Under the pieces are notes generated by a model, which was not told the DNA's origin, did no database searches, and saw only the letters and a list, made by a program, of their open reading frames with translations. 25,067 bases of DNA from JBAZOD01 sp041648955 (GTDB taxonomy: Bacteria > Patescibacteriota > Patescibacteriia > Patescibacteriales > JAQTRU01): positions 1 to 25,067 of the forward strand of contig JBAZOD010000006.1 of assembly GCA_041648955.1 (NCBI GenBank), read 5' to 3'. The stretch's first letter is position 1. Each line of letters begins with the position of its first letter. Below, piece after piece: positions 7,305-13,446 of the stretch. The position numbers and the translations under genes were made by a program.

Positions 7305-7859
7305 TTAAGAGCTTCTCCACCTATTAAAGGTTTCCCAAATATAACCAGGCTTATTTGCTATACAGCTACTTTTAGCTGTTCTCCTTATTATTTTTATATT
7401 GTCTTTTAAAAATTCTTCCCAACTCGCTATTTCCTCTGCTTGGCCAACATTCATTCCTAGACTGATTAGTAACGTAAACACCTCTTTATTGGTTTCACTG
7501 TAGATAGCATTTATAATGATATTACATAGTTCGGTTTTTCTAATATATTTTCTCGGTCGACCATTTACAGTAGAGTTTTTTGTTTCAATTAATTTTAAGG
7601 CTTCTAACTTGTTTAAATTACCAGTTATGCTAGCGGCACTCCGGCCTTTAAGTAGGGGCATATCTTTTAACAGTTTACCGAAGTTTACCCAGGTGTAGCC
7701 ATCAAGACGCTGGGCTTCTATTTTAGGATTAGTGCTAGAACAGATATCTATCAAGTAAGACAACAACGCGGCCAGTTCAAAAGAAATTTTTATATGGTTG
7801 TCCGTATAAGCTTTCTGATTAATCGAAACCCAGTATTTGTAGTATTTATCATTTATCAT
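7305..7859 (-). CDS. Winged-helix DNA-binding protein, Rep-like, 184 aa
   Basis: The centre of the protein (WVNFGKLLKDMPLLKGRSAA onward to LNKLEALKLIETK, about 60-100) reads as a winged helix-turn-helix. The recognition region is followed by the wing, GRPRKYIRKTEL. The layout resembles plasmid/phage replication initiators or MarR-like regulators of mobile elements. There are no cysteines of a zinc finger and no catalytic motif. I chose ATG 7859; the frame extends upstream only to a TTG at 7880. The start overlaps the stop of a 39-codon ORF (7849-7968) by 11 nt, which would allow translational coupling. It probably belongs to the same element as the integrase. Confidence 0.6.
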   Translation of the reverse strand: MINDKYYKYWVSINQKAYTDNHIKISFELAALLSYLIDICSSTNPKIEAQRLDGYTWVNFGKLLKDMPLLKGRSAASITGNLNKLEALKLIETKNSTVNGRPRKYIRKTELCNIIINAIYSETNKEVFTLLISLGMNVGQAEEIASWEEFLKDNIKIIRRTAKSSCIANKPGYIWETFNRWRSS

Positions 7860-7968
7860 TTTCGTTATTGTTATTTTCAATCAAAAAAGTTTCCCAAATT
7901 AACTCCGATAGTAGTTCTATGGCCTTTTGGTTTTTAGTATTTCGATTTTCATTTTCATTATTTTCCAT
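7849..7968 (-). CDS. Possible 39-aa leader or small protein
   Basis: ATG at 7968-7966 opens a frame ending at TGA 7851-7849. The product is acidic and Asn/Glu-rich at both ends (starting MENNENENRN) with a helical centre (KAIELLSELIWETFLIE). Its stop overlaps the ATG of the winged-helix gene in the pattern ATGATAAATGA. Low sequence complexity means it could be chance, so confidence is low. Confidence 0.35.
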   Translation of the reverse strand: MENNENENRNTKNQKAIELLSELIWETFLIENNNNENDK

Positions 7969-8015
7969 CCCTAAATTATATGCCGAATTTGGCTCCTGTT
8001 TATTTGTGGAAAAAT

Positions 8016-8046
8016 AAAAAAATGGCTTAATTTTAAACCATTTTTA
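8016..8046 (-). terminator. Terminator hairpin after the 251-aa gene
   Basis: On the minus strand AAAAATGGTTTA, loop AAAT, then TAAGCCATTTTTTT form a 12-bp stem with one G-U pair followed by T residues. It lies about 30 nt after the stop at 8078. The mirrored A run means it could also act on the plus strand. Confidence 0.65.
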
Positions 8047-8077
8047 TATACTAAAAGTTAAATTTTTAGGGGTTTAA

Positions 8078-8833
8078 TCAACGGGAATTGGAGAGGGCAT
8101 ATTTATCCTTAAGTCGTTTAATTTGAAAGGGGAAGTTATTTCTCTGTGGATAATTATCTACCGCATCGGCTAAGTCTTCTTGGAGATTTATCCCTAGTAA
8201 TTTTCTTAAGGCAGAAATTTTTTGTTCTCTGTCAGTGCGTGGGTTAATTTTATCCAGTTCTTTTAAAGTAAGCTTTTTATTTTTCAATAGCATTTTTAAT
8301 AAAAAGAAATTAGCGCTAGTAGTTTTAAGTTTTTTTGTTCGGTCTTTTATTATTGTGCCGTCTATGTCTTTAATATTAAGAAGGCCGTTTTGAGTGTTGA
8401 GGACGACGAACTTAGTCCTAATAATATAGTCTTTTTCTGCTTTGCTTAGCTTTTTTAAGAAATTTGCCACAGCAATTGGATTAAAGAATACATCAAAAGA
8501 AATTTGTTCGATAAATAAGGAATTTCTTTTATTTCCTCTATAAAAATTATCGAAGAGTATTGGTTCTCCTCTCGGAGAAAAGTCTGCCGGCCAAATTATT
8601 TCTAAGTTATGTAAAAAATTTAAATAGTTTTCCACTTCCTTCATTCCGCCAAGAAATTTCACATTAAATTTTCCTTTAAAATCTTTTCTGTTGATAGTTA
8701 TTTCTGCCGATTTAAGGCCGTCATATTTCTTGGCCAACTCTTTTCGCCTGCTTTTAGTCTTATTTGTTATAGTCCGCAAAATACATTGTAAAATATATCG
8801 ATGGTTTGGATTTTCTAATGATATTTTAACCAT
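8078..8833 (-). CDS. Hypothetical protein, 251 aa
   Basis: I do not recognise this basic, Lys-rich soluble protein. The C-terminal third (SANFFLLKMLLKNKKLTLKE, then LDKINPRTDREQKISALRKLL) resembles a helix-turn-helix followed by a further helix, so DNA or RNA binding is plausible. The N-terminal part alternates strands and helices (ENYLNFLHNLEIIWPADFSP). No nuclease or ATPase motif is visible. Start is ATG 8833, stop TGA 8078-8080, followed by a clear hairpin terminator. It is transcribed in the same direction as the Rep-like gene and the integrase, but separated from them by that terminator. Confidence 0.55.
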   Translation of the reverse strand: MVKISLENPNHRYILQCILRTITNKTKSRRKELAKKYDGLKSAEITINRKDFKGKFNVKFLGGMKEVENYLNFLHNLEIIWPADFSPRGEPILFDNFYRGNKRNSLFIEQISFDVFFNPIAVANFLKKLSKAEKDYIIRTKFVVLNTQNGLLNIKDIDGTIIKDRTKKLKTTSANFFLLKMLLKNKKLTLKELDKINPRTDREQKISALRKLLGINLQEDLADAVDNYPQRNNFPFQIKRLKDKYALSNSR

Positions 8834-8871
8834 ATTTAAATTAAAAAATATTTTATAATATTATAAAGTGG

Positions 8872-8997
8872 CTAGCCATAGGAAATTATCGTTAATATTA
8901 AAAAATTATTATAGTTTTCTTTGCCATCGAATTTTATAACGGTTTTACCGTCAGAAACAGTGGGATTTACAGGAAGCGATAGGCACTCCCACTCCAT
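8872..8997 (-). pseudogene. Possible gene remnant, 41 codons
   Basis: A minus-strand frame (MEWECLSLPVNPTVSDGKTV, then IKFDGKENYNNF) has protein-like composition but is short. The same frame shows sensible codons upstream (NQGA) until a TAG. It looks like the C-terminal scrap of a larger protein, preceded by stops. The remaining DNA of 8834-9050 shows nothing else. Low confidence; chance is possible. Confidence 0.3.
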
Positions 8998-9051
8998 AGC
9001 CCCTTGATTGCTTATAGTTTTATTCTATTCTTCTTTGGCCGTTTTATCAAA

Positions 9052-9079
9052 CAAAAAACGCCCTACTAGGGCGCTTTTA
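9052..9079 (-). terminator. Terminator after the 98-aa membrane gene
   Basis: On the minus strand AAAAGCGCCCTAGTAGGGCG is followed by TTTTTT. The stem is GC-rich (CGCCCT/AGGGCG) and the T run begins directly after it. It closes the minus-strand cluster that starts near 10489. Confidence 0.8.
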
Positions 9080-9095
9080 TGAGTAAAGTTTATTA

Positions 9096-9392
9096 CTATT
9101 TTTGTTGTTGCTTTAAGAGAGAAAAAACGGTTAAAAGTAACAACGCATCAAGCGTCCAAAGCATTTTCAACCCCACATCATATTTCAGTTTATTGTTTTC
9201 TAGTTTTAATTGCCAAAAATTATAGTGTTCATCAATCCATTTAACATCTTGTTCGGTTCCATTTGTTGTATCGACCGCTAAAATAAAATAGGTATTATTT
9301 CTGTAGTCTTCTCTAATGGAGCGAAAGGCAAAAATGTTACCAATTATTATTAGTAAGAAAGAAATGATAATTAAAATTGATTTTCTTTTCAT
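9096..9392 (-). CDS. Small two-pass membrane protein, 98 aa
   Basis: A hydrophobic N-terminal segment (SILIIISFLLIIIGNIFAF, about 5-23) is followed by about 45 polar residues with Trp/Tyr (EDYRNNTYFILAVDTTNGTE onward). A second hydrophobic segment (LWTLDALLLLTVFSLL, about 78-93) comes before a short QQQK tail. This predicts a two-helix inner-membrane protein with an exposed central loop. No family is recognised. It lies 12 nt after the upstream 82-aa membrane gene and is followed by a good terminator, so it is the last gene of a minus-strand cluster with the macro-domain protein. Confidence 0.55.
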   Translation of the reverse strand: MKRKSILIIISFLLIIIGNIFAFRSIREDYRNNTYFILAVDTTNGTEQDVKWIDEHYNFWQLKLENNKLKYDVGLKMLWTLDALLLLTVFSLLKQQQK

Positions 9393-9404
9393 AAAATTTA
9401 TAAA

Positions 9405-9653
9405 TTATTTTTTTATTTCTTGTTTTTTAGAAAATTTAGCTTGAAACCACTTAAAAATACTTATAATAATTCCAAGACAAATTAAAATTTCGCCTCCTAT
9501 ACCTAAAACAGCTCCAGCATAGGCCAAGTTAGCTCGTGATATCGGATTCGATAGGGCGAAACTGCTTTGTGTCAGAATAGGCTGAACTAAATAGGTCAGA
9601 GAGGCTCCGATTATTATAATTAGCCACCCCCTTATTTTGACTTTTCTACCCAT
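9405..9653 (-). CDS. Small two-pass membrane protein, 82 aa
   Basis: Two hydrophobic segments are clear: GWLIIIIGASLTYLVQPIL (about 9-27) and LAYAGAVLGIGGEILICLGI (about 43-66), the second Gly-rich. The tail is basic (FKWFQAKFSKKQEIKK). The N-terminus is basic too (MGRKVKIR), so both ends are likely cytoplasmic. No relatives are recognised. It is read in the same direction as the neighbouring 98-aa membrane gene (12 nt) and lies 60 nt after the macro-domain gene. The cluster suggests membrane proteins working with, or simply carried next to, an ADP-ribose hydrolase. Confidence 0.5.
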   Translation of the reverse strand: MGRKVKIRGWLIIIIGASLTYLVQPILTQSSFALSNPISRANLAYAGAVLGIGGEILICLGIIISIFKWFQAKFSKKQEIKK

Positions 9654-9713
9654 AGTTTTTATTGAGTTGGAAATTATACGGAAATTAGATTTAAACCTTA
9701 GCTCACCCCCTTC

Positions 9714-10244
9714 TCATAGGGAATTTAAGGTGATGCCAGCCGGAGTGCTGCCATCATTTATCAATTTTTGATAAATTTTATAGTCTAATTCAGAAAAACA
9801 GACAAAAATTATCTCTCTAAAATAGTCGACATAACGTTTTGCGACACTAATGGCAATTTTAGCGGCTTCATCTTTAGGAAATTTATAACAGCCAGTGCCA
9901 ATACAAGGGAAGGCGATTGTTTCTATTTTATTTTTTTTGGCAAGTTTGAAACAATTAACGTAGCAGTTGGTTAGTATCTGCTTTTCATTTCCATTTTCTT
10001 GCCCATAGATCGGCCCGACTGTATGAATAATATACTTAGCTGGCAGATTATAGCCTTTTGTTATTTTAGCTTCGCCCTTTCTACAACCATTAAGAGTTTT
10101 ACATTCTTCTGATAACTTTGAACCAGCCGATATATGGATAGCACCATCGCAGCCTCCACCACCAAGTAATGTTTCGTTGGCCGGGTTGACTATGGCGTCG
10201 GCATTAATTTTAGTAATGTCTGATTGGATAATAGATAAGTTCAT
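9714..10244 (-). CDS. Macro-domain ADP-ribose hydrolase/binding protein, 176 aa
   Basis: The whole protein is a single macro domain of the MacroD/YmdB-like type. Key motifs are SDITKINADAIVNPANE (near the start, with NPAN contacting the distal ribose/adenine), LLGGGGCDGAIH (the Gly-rich ADP-ribose loop), and FPCIGTGCYKFPKDEAA (the second phosphate loop). Such enzymes remove ADP-ribose from proteins or cleave O-acetyl-ADP-ribose; some are antitoxins of DarT-type toxins. No DarT or other ADP-ribosyltransferase is visible beside it. I chose ATG 10244, since the frame extends only to GTG 10262. It starts 2 nt after the upstream membrane gene. Its TGA stop shows that UGA is a normal stop here. Confidence 0.88.
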   Translation of the reverse strand: MNLSIIQSDITKINADAIVNPANETLLGGGGCDGAIHISAGSKLSEECKTLNGCRKGEAKITKGYNLPAKYIIHTVGPIYGQENGNEKQILTNCYVNCFKLAKKNKIETIAFPCIGTGCYKFPKDEAAKIAISVAKRYVDYFREIIFVCFSELDYKIYQKLINDGSTPAGITLNSL

Positions 10245-10246
10245 TT

Positions 10247-10489
10247 TTAATAAATATTGCACTCCATTTCTCTTAGATATTGCCCGCTAAGCGCAAGAAC
10301 AGCTATTAACATTAAAATCAATACAGTTAGAGCTAAGCCTTTCCAGAGTTTTTCTAAAGACGTTTTCTTTTCTTTATTTCCAGAATTATTTTCCCACACG
10401 TTATTGATTGTTTTAACAAAATAAACGAATCCAGCCAGGGTTAGAAGCGTATTTATCTCAAACGCAATTTGTTTTATAGAATTTAGCAT
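10247..10489 (-). CDS. Small membrane protein, 80 aa
   Basis: Two hydrophobic segments, about 8-26 (AFEINTLLTLAGFVYFVKTI) and 48-70 (LWKGLALTVLILMLIAVLAL), flank a polar loop rich in Asn and Lys. It is the first gene of the minus-strand cluster and lies directly behind a structured, U-run-ending leader (10493-10640). Its stop is 2 nt from the ATG of the macro-domain gene, so the two are very likely translated from one message. No family is recognised. Confidence 0.5.
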   Translation of the reverse strand: MLNSIKQIAFEINTLLTLAGFVYFVKTINNVWENNSGNKEKKTSLEKLWKGLALTVLILMLIAVLALSGQYLREMECNIY

Positions 10490-10492
10490 ACA

Positions 10493-10637
10493 AAAAAGGT
10501 CTCCCGACTCGATTTCTACCCCCTTTCGAGGATAGGCCTAGATAGCAAAAAACCGGTCAGAAGACCATTTCTACTATCTAGGACTTGAAACCATGCCTTA
10601 AGAAACTTTAAGGTTTAGGTTTGATTTATTTAATTGT
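10493..10637 (-). promoter_or_regulatory. Structured leader or small RNA before the membrane/macro cluster
   Basis: Read on the minus strand, the segment folds into several hairpins. CCTTAA/TTAAGG lies near 10595-10612. CCTAGATAG/CTATCTAGG is a 9-bp outer stem (about 10536-10582) enclosing GGTC-TTCT-GACC. CTCGA/TCGAG lies near 10509-10531, and AGACC followed by TTTTTT ends the segment at 10494-10503. GGTCT inside the middle hairpin could pair instead with the last AGACC just before the U run, which would make a terminator. A weak promoter (TTTATT, 17 nt, TATTAT) lies upstream at about 10640-10672. A riboswitch/attenuator or an independent small RNA would both fit; no known class is recognised. 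Confidence 0.45.
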
Positions 10638-10750
10638 GCCTTTATAATAGCATATTTTTGCCAATAAATAAAGTGCTAATTATTTAAGGTGTTTTTTGGC
10701 TAATTTTAATAAAATTAAAGCAATGTTAAAAATAAATTATTTCTAGACAC

Positions 10751-10780
10751 TTGACAAGAGAATTGTTGGCGAGGTATAAT
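10751..10780 (+). promoter_or_regulatory. Sigma70-type promoter of the 126-aa gene
   Basis: TTGACA (10751-10756), an 18-nt spacer and a perfect TATAAT (10775-10780) are present. Transcription would start near 10787, about 32 nt before ATG 10819. Confidence 0.8.
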
Positions 10781-10818
10781 AGTGGCAGATTAAGAGATAA
10801 TAAAGCAATAAAAAACAT

Positions 10819-11199
10819 ATGGGGTTTAATTTTACTAAATTTGATGGTAGAAATGCAAGATTGGAGAACAGAATAACAATAACAAAATCCAATAGCATCG
10901 GTTTTCCTCAAAAATTTTATGAAGATAACAAAATAAAAGACTATAAATACGCCGTTTTATTTTGGGATAGTGAAAATAAGGCTATTGGGATTAACTTTAT
11001 AAATGATGAAAATGAGAAAAGTAAATTTTCCGTTATGCACAGCAAAATAGGTTACGGGGGGAGCATAGTTGCTCGTAGTTTTTTTAAAACTTACAATATT
11101 GATTTAGATACTCATCATGGACGTTATGATTGGGAAAAAGTTAATTTTAATGGAAAAGAAATCTTTGTTGTTAAATTAGATAAAAGTAAATTTATATAA
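10819..11199 (+). CDS. Conserved hypothetical protein, 126 aa
   Basis: The N-terminal half (RITITKSNSIGFPQKFYEDN, about 17-36) followed by YAVLFWDSENKAIGINF is a pattern I recall from small proteins of unknown function found in many bacteria. The ITITKSxSIGFP stretch recalls a swapped-hairpin (AbrB-like) fold, which would imply DNA binding; this is only a resemblance. The second half (KIGYGGSIVARSFFKTYNID, then HHGRYDWEKV) is also well conserved in my memory of the family. It is monocistronic: a strong promoter precedes it and a clean terminator follows at 11204. Confidence 0.65.
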   Translation: MGFNFTKFDGRNARLENRITITKSNSIGFPQKFYEDNKIKDYKYAVLFWDSENKAIGINFINDENEKSKFSVMHSKIGYGGSIVARSFFKTYNIDLDTHHGRYDWEKVNFNGKEIFVVKLDKSKFI

Positions 11200-11203
11200 C
11201 AAA

Positions 11204-11225
11204 AAATCAGGGTGCATCCTGATTT
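11204..11225 (+). terminator. Terminator after the 126-aa gene
   Basis: AAATCAGG, loop GTGCAT, CCTGATTT form an 8-bp perfect stem just after the stop at 11199. Only a short T run follows, but position and symmetry support termination. Confidence 0.7.
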
Positions 11226-11281
11226 CTTGCATAAAGTCCTGTAATAACTATAGTCCTCTCCATGGTTTGGACAGAAAGGTT

Positions 11282-11289
11282 GGTATAGT
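11282..11289 (+). promoter_or_regulatory. Possible extended -10 promoter of the DUF1508 gene
   Basis: TGG followed by TATAGT (11284-11289) resembles an extended -10 box; no good -35 box is seen. It would give a leader of about 65 nt that contains a small AGCC/GGCT hairpin before ATG 11360. Confidence 0.35.
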
Positions 11290-11359
11290 TTTAAAGGATA
11301 TTAAAAATGTATCAGCCGATTAGGCTATTATTATATTAGCATATTCGGCCAGAAAATCA

Positions 11360-11539
11360 ATGGCGAAGTTTATCTTAAAGAATTATCAACCCAACCAATA
11401 TTATTGGATACTGCAAGCTAATAATGGCAATACTATTTGTTGGTGCGAAGGGTACACTACGAAACAGAGCGCTAAAGATGCAATAGCTTTTGTTAAAGCG
11501 AACGCAGCCTCGACTCCAATTGTAGACCAAACTAAATAA
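11360..11539 (+). CDS. DUF1508 (YegP-like) small protein, 59 aa
   Basis: The sequence YYWILQANNGNTICWCEGYT followed by TKQSAKDAIAFVKANAAS matches the DUF1508/YegP repeat. That repeat is a compact beta-beta-beta-alpha unit with the usual pattern FYW.L.A.NG..I..SEGY..K..A...I..V..NA. One repeat is present; many family members have two. The family's function is not established. The gene lies alone between a weak promoter and a GC-rich terminator hairpin at 11546. Confidence 0.85.
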   Translation: MAKFILKNYQPNQYYWILQANNGNTICWCEGYTTKQSAKDAIAFVKANAASTPIVDQTK

Positions 11540-11545
11540 AAACTG

Positions 11546-11569
11546 AGGGGGCGGCTTAGTCCGCCCTCT
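11546..11569 (+). terminator. GC-rich terminator after the DUF1508 gene
   Basis: AGGGGGCGG, loop CTTAGT, CCGCCCTCT form a 9-bp stem with one G-T pair, 7 nt after the stop. The following bases (GGTTTA) give only a weak T run. Confidence 0.65.
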
Positions 11570-11580
11570 GGTTTATAAAT

Positions 11581-11811
11581 ATGCACAGAAATGCAAAAAG
11601 AGGAAAGGCGCGCGCCGTTACTCCGGCCAGAACAGGATGGGCAGACCAATGGCAACCAGCCGGTCCGGTTACGATAACAAAGCTTGAAGTCAAAAAATGT
11701 CCTGTTTGCGGTAATTTTTTAAAAAAACGAGACGGAAAATTTGGTGAATTTTACGGATGTGAAAGCTATCCTAGGTGTCGATATATTGAAAAGATTAATA
11801 ATAGTAAGTGA
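11581..11811 (+). CDS. Topoisomerase-type C4 zinc-finger protein, 76 aa
   Basis: Residues 40-68 (KCPVCGNFLKKRDGKFGEF, then YGCESYPRCRY) are a textbook C4 zinc finger of the kind repeated at the C-terminus of DNA topoisomerase I (zf-C4_Topoisom). The four Zn cysteines are in CPVC and in GC...RC. Here it stands alone, behind a basic Gly/Arg/Ala/Pro N-terminus that could bind nucleic acid. Such orphan fingers occur on plasmids and phages and may bind single-stranded DNA. It ends in TGA and is followed after 24 nt by a second tiny zinc protein. True start could be further downstream, but ATG 11581 keeps the basic arm. Confidence 0.75.
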   Translation: MHRNAKRGKARAVTPARTGWADQWQPAGPVTITKLEVKKCPVCGNFLKKRDGKFGEFYGCESYPRCRYIEKINNSK

Positions 11812-11835
11812 ATTTAATATTTTAATATAAAATTT

Positions 11836-11967
11836 ATGTTTAGTGATGAAAAAAAGGAGCCGGATTATACTTGTCCGAACTGCGAAGAAAATAAACCGGC
11901 TTTTCGAGAGCCGTGCCCGGATTGTGGGTATGACGATAAAAAAGTAAATAATAGCAAGAATAAATAA
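11836..11967 (+). CDS. Zinc-ribbon miniprotein, 43 aa
   Basis: The frame from ATG 11836 encodes two cysteine pairs, CPNC and CPDCG, 15 residues apart (YTCPNCEENKPAFREPCPDC). This is the pattern of a zinc ribbon of the rubredoxin-like/zinc-beta-ribbon class. The tail is Lys/Asn-rich and resembles the end of the upstream zinc-finger protein (NNSK), so the two may share a history. It is probably co-transcribed with that gene. Function is unknown. Confidence 0.65.
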   Translation: MFSDEKKEPDYTCPNCEENKPAFREPCPDCGYDDKKVNNSKNK

Positions 11968-11998
11968 ATTTATTTATATTCCTATTAATTCAGAGGGT

Positions 11999-12406
11999 AT
12001 GATAAGTATTGTTAATGCTGCATTAGATTTTATGACTAGGCACAAAGAACTAATTGTGATTTTATTATCACCAGTAGTTGCCGTTGTTGTGGGGGAATGG
12101 CTCCGAAAACGTAATTATGAAAAACAACAACATAGAGATTTTTTGCGGAGATTAATTTCCTATGTTTATCAAATGTCGTCTACTTATCATGGCGAAAAGG
12201 ATAAAGTTTTAGAGGTGCTAAATGAAACTAAATATTGGTATTCTAATCATCGATTAATTAAAGAGCAAATTTTTAAAGTTATGGGGAAAATGAGTAGCGG
12301 AGAGGATGCTCAGGATGATTTCATAGACTTAATCCAAAAAATATCAAAAAAAGCAAAACTTAAATTATCAAAAGATGAAATAACAAAAGTTTTTTCATCT
12401 CGATAA
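11999..12406 (+). CDS. Membrane-anchored hypothetical protein, 135 aa
   Basis: One hydrophobic helix (ELIVILLSPVVAVVVGEWL, about 17-35) follows a short N-terminus. A basic stop-transfer segment (RKRNYEKQQHRDFLRR) comes next, then a helical cytoplasmic domain of about 85 residues. The topology is single-pass with the main domain inside. No enzymatic motif is recognised. It lies 20 nt upstream of the TIGR02391/HEPN-like gene, in the same direction and without a terminator between, so the pair may form a membrane-linked two-gene module. That role is inferred from position only. Confidence 0.55.
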   Translation: MISIVNAALDFMTRHKELIVILLSPVVAVVVGEWLRKRNYEKQQHRDFLRRLISYVYQMSSTYHGEKDKVLEVLNETKYWYSNHRLIKEQIFKVMGKMSSGEDAQDDFIDLIQKISKKAKLKLSKDEITKVFSSR

Positions 12407-12426
12407 CAAAGAATAATCTAAATATT

Positions 12427-13218
12427 ATGCCAACAAAAGCAAAACAAACCACCCCAGTGTCCGCAAATTTATCTTTACAACAGATGGAATTAGCAATTCC
12501 AAAGATAGAAAGGAGAATCACAGATTTAGAAGAATTTAATGTTAATTCAGTAAATGATATTGGAGATGCTCGTGTCGACGCTATGGAAAGAGAATTGGAT
12601 TCATTTCTTGTTTCCATATTTGGAGCCGATACGGTTGAATATCAACGATATAAACACGCCGTAGCTAATTTAACCCCTAGTATAGTTTGGTCGGACATGC
12701 CTGTAGGGAAGATTAGAGATGATTTGGCCCGTGGAATTTCTACCTCAAAAGCCAACCTTGAATCTATAAAAAAGGGTTTTTTAGAGGAATTGACTGATGC
12801 AGGCCGTACAATAGTTGGAAAAACTTTAAAAGCTTATGAAGGGTTAGAACTTCACCCTGCTATTGAACGCGCAGCTGGCCAACTGTTCCATGATGGGCAT
12901 TATGCAAACGCTATTGAAGATTCGGTAAAAGCATTAAATGCGTTGGTTCGGTTAAATAGTGGCATCGAAGATAAAGACGGGGTGGCGTTAATGGAATATG
13001 TTTTTAGCCCGAAAGCACCAATTTTAAAATTTAACTCTTTAGCAGATGCCTCTGATATTGAGGAACAAAAAGGTTTTATGATGATGTTCTCAGGGGCTGT
13101 TTCGGGCTTGCGTAATCCACGGGCACATAAACTTATTAAAGACAACGAAGAGATGGCTTTAGAATTTATTGCTTTTATTAGTTTATTAGCAAAACTTGCC
13201 GATAAATCTACAAGATAA
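12427..13218 (+). CDS. TIGR02391 (Ymh/HEPN-like) family protein, 263 aa
   Basis: The C-terminal domain (about 138-258) matches TIGR02391: LHPAIERAAGQLFHDGHYAN, AIEDSVKALNALVR, then the family signature GAVSGLRNPRAHK (about 223-235). R229 and H234 in RNPRAH give an R-x4-H motif, as in HEPN-type ribonucleases and nucleic-acid-binding domains. The N-terminal 130 residues are helical and charged and include SLQQMELAIPKIERRITDLE. Members of this family lie on mobile elements and in defence islands, where abortive-infection or toxin roles have been suggested. The 27-nt repeat and two hairpins follow its stop. Confidence 0.75.
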   Translation: MPTKAKQTTPVSANLSLQQMELAIPKIERRITDLEEFNVNSVNDIGDARVDAMERELDSFLVSIFGADTVEYQRYKHAVANLTPSIVWSDMPVGKIRDDLARGISTSKANLESIKKGFLEELTDAGRTIVGKTLKAYEGLELHPAIERAAGQLFHDGHYANAIEDSVKALNALVRLNSGIEDKDGVALMEYVFSPKAPILKFNSLADASDIEEQKGFMMMFSGAVSGLRNPRAHKLIKDNEEMALEFIAFISLLAKLADKSTR

Positions 13219-13255
13219 TATTTTAATCATAGTTTAAAGATTTAAAATTTTTAAA

Positions 13256-13282
13256 TTTATAACCAAACTGCAAAAGGAGCTC
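13256..13282 (+). repeat. 27-nt repeat, copy 1
   Basis: The unit begins TTTATAACCAAACTGC and ends AAAAGGAGCTC. It is one of three copies (13256, 14089, 14437), all in plus orientation. Each lies downstream of a gene end and just before a hairpin. The AAGGAG core looks like a Shine-Dalgarno sequence, but no start codon follows at a usable distance. Confidence 0.9.
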
Positions 13283-13289
13283 CATTTAC

Positions 13290-13338
13290 GGGGATTTATA
13301 ATCCCCAGATTACAGAAACCCTCGTAATGAGGGTTTTT
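13290..13338 (+). terminator. Double hairpin with T run after repeat copy 1
   Basis: The first hairpin is GGGGAT-TTATA-ATCCCC (13290-13306). The second, AAACCCTC-GTAAT-GAGGGTTT followed by TT (13316-13338), is a good intrinsic terminator for the TIGR02391 gene. The next frame's most upstream ATG (13327) lies in the loop of this hairpin, so that ATG is not a likely start. Confidence 0.8.
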
Positions 13339-13446
13339 GTATATTTGTATTTAGTTTATTTACTATCTAAAATGAACTTATATCCTTTTATTTTAATCAT
13401 TTATTATTCTCACCAAATTTATAACTTTGGAATAAATTTTAATTTT

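Noticed and set aside
8980..8998. Second copy of the tRNA-Gly attachment core (CCCACTCCATAG)
   Set aside because: Only about 10 of 13 bases agree and the T-loop part is absent, so it is within chance.
10726..10911. A 61-codon frame on the minus strand
   Set aside because: It lies across the strong promoter and the first codons of the well-supported plus-strand gene at 10819.
13327..13446. Earlier start for the 199-aa membrane-anchored protein
   Set aside because: ATG 13327 sits in the loop of an intrinsic terminator, and the encoded extension is AT-driven low-complexity sequence before the natural membrane helix.
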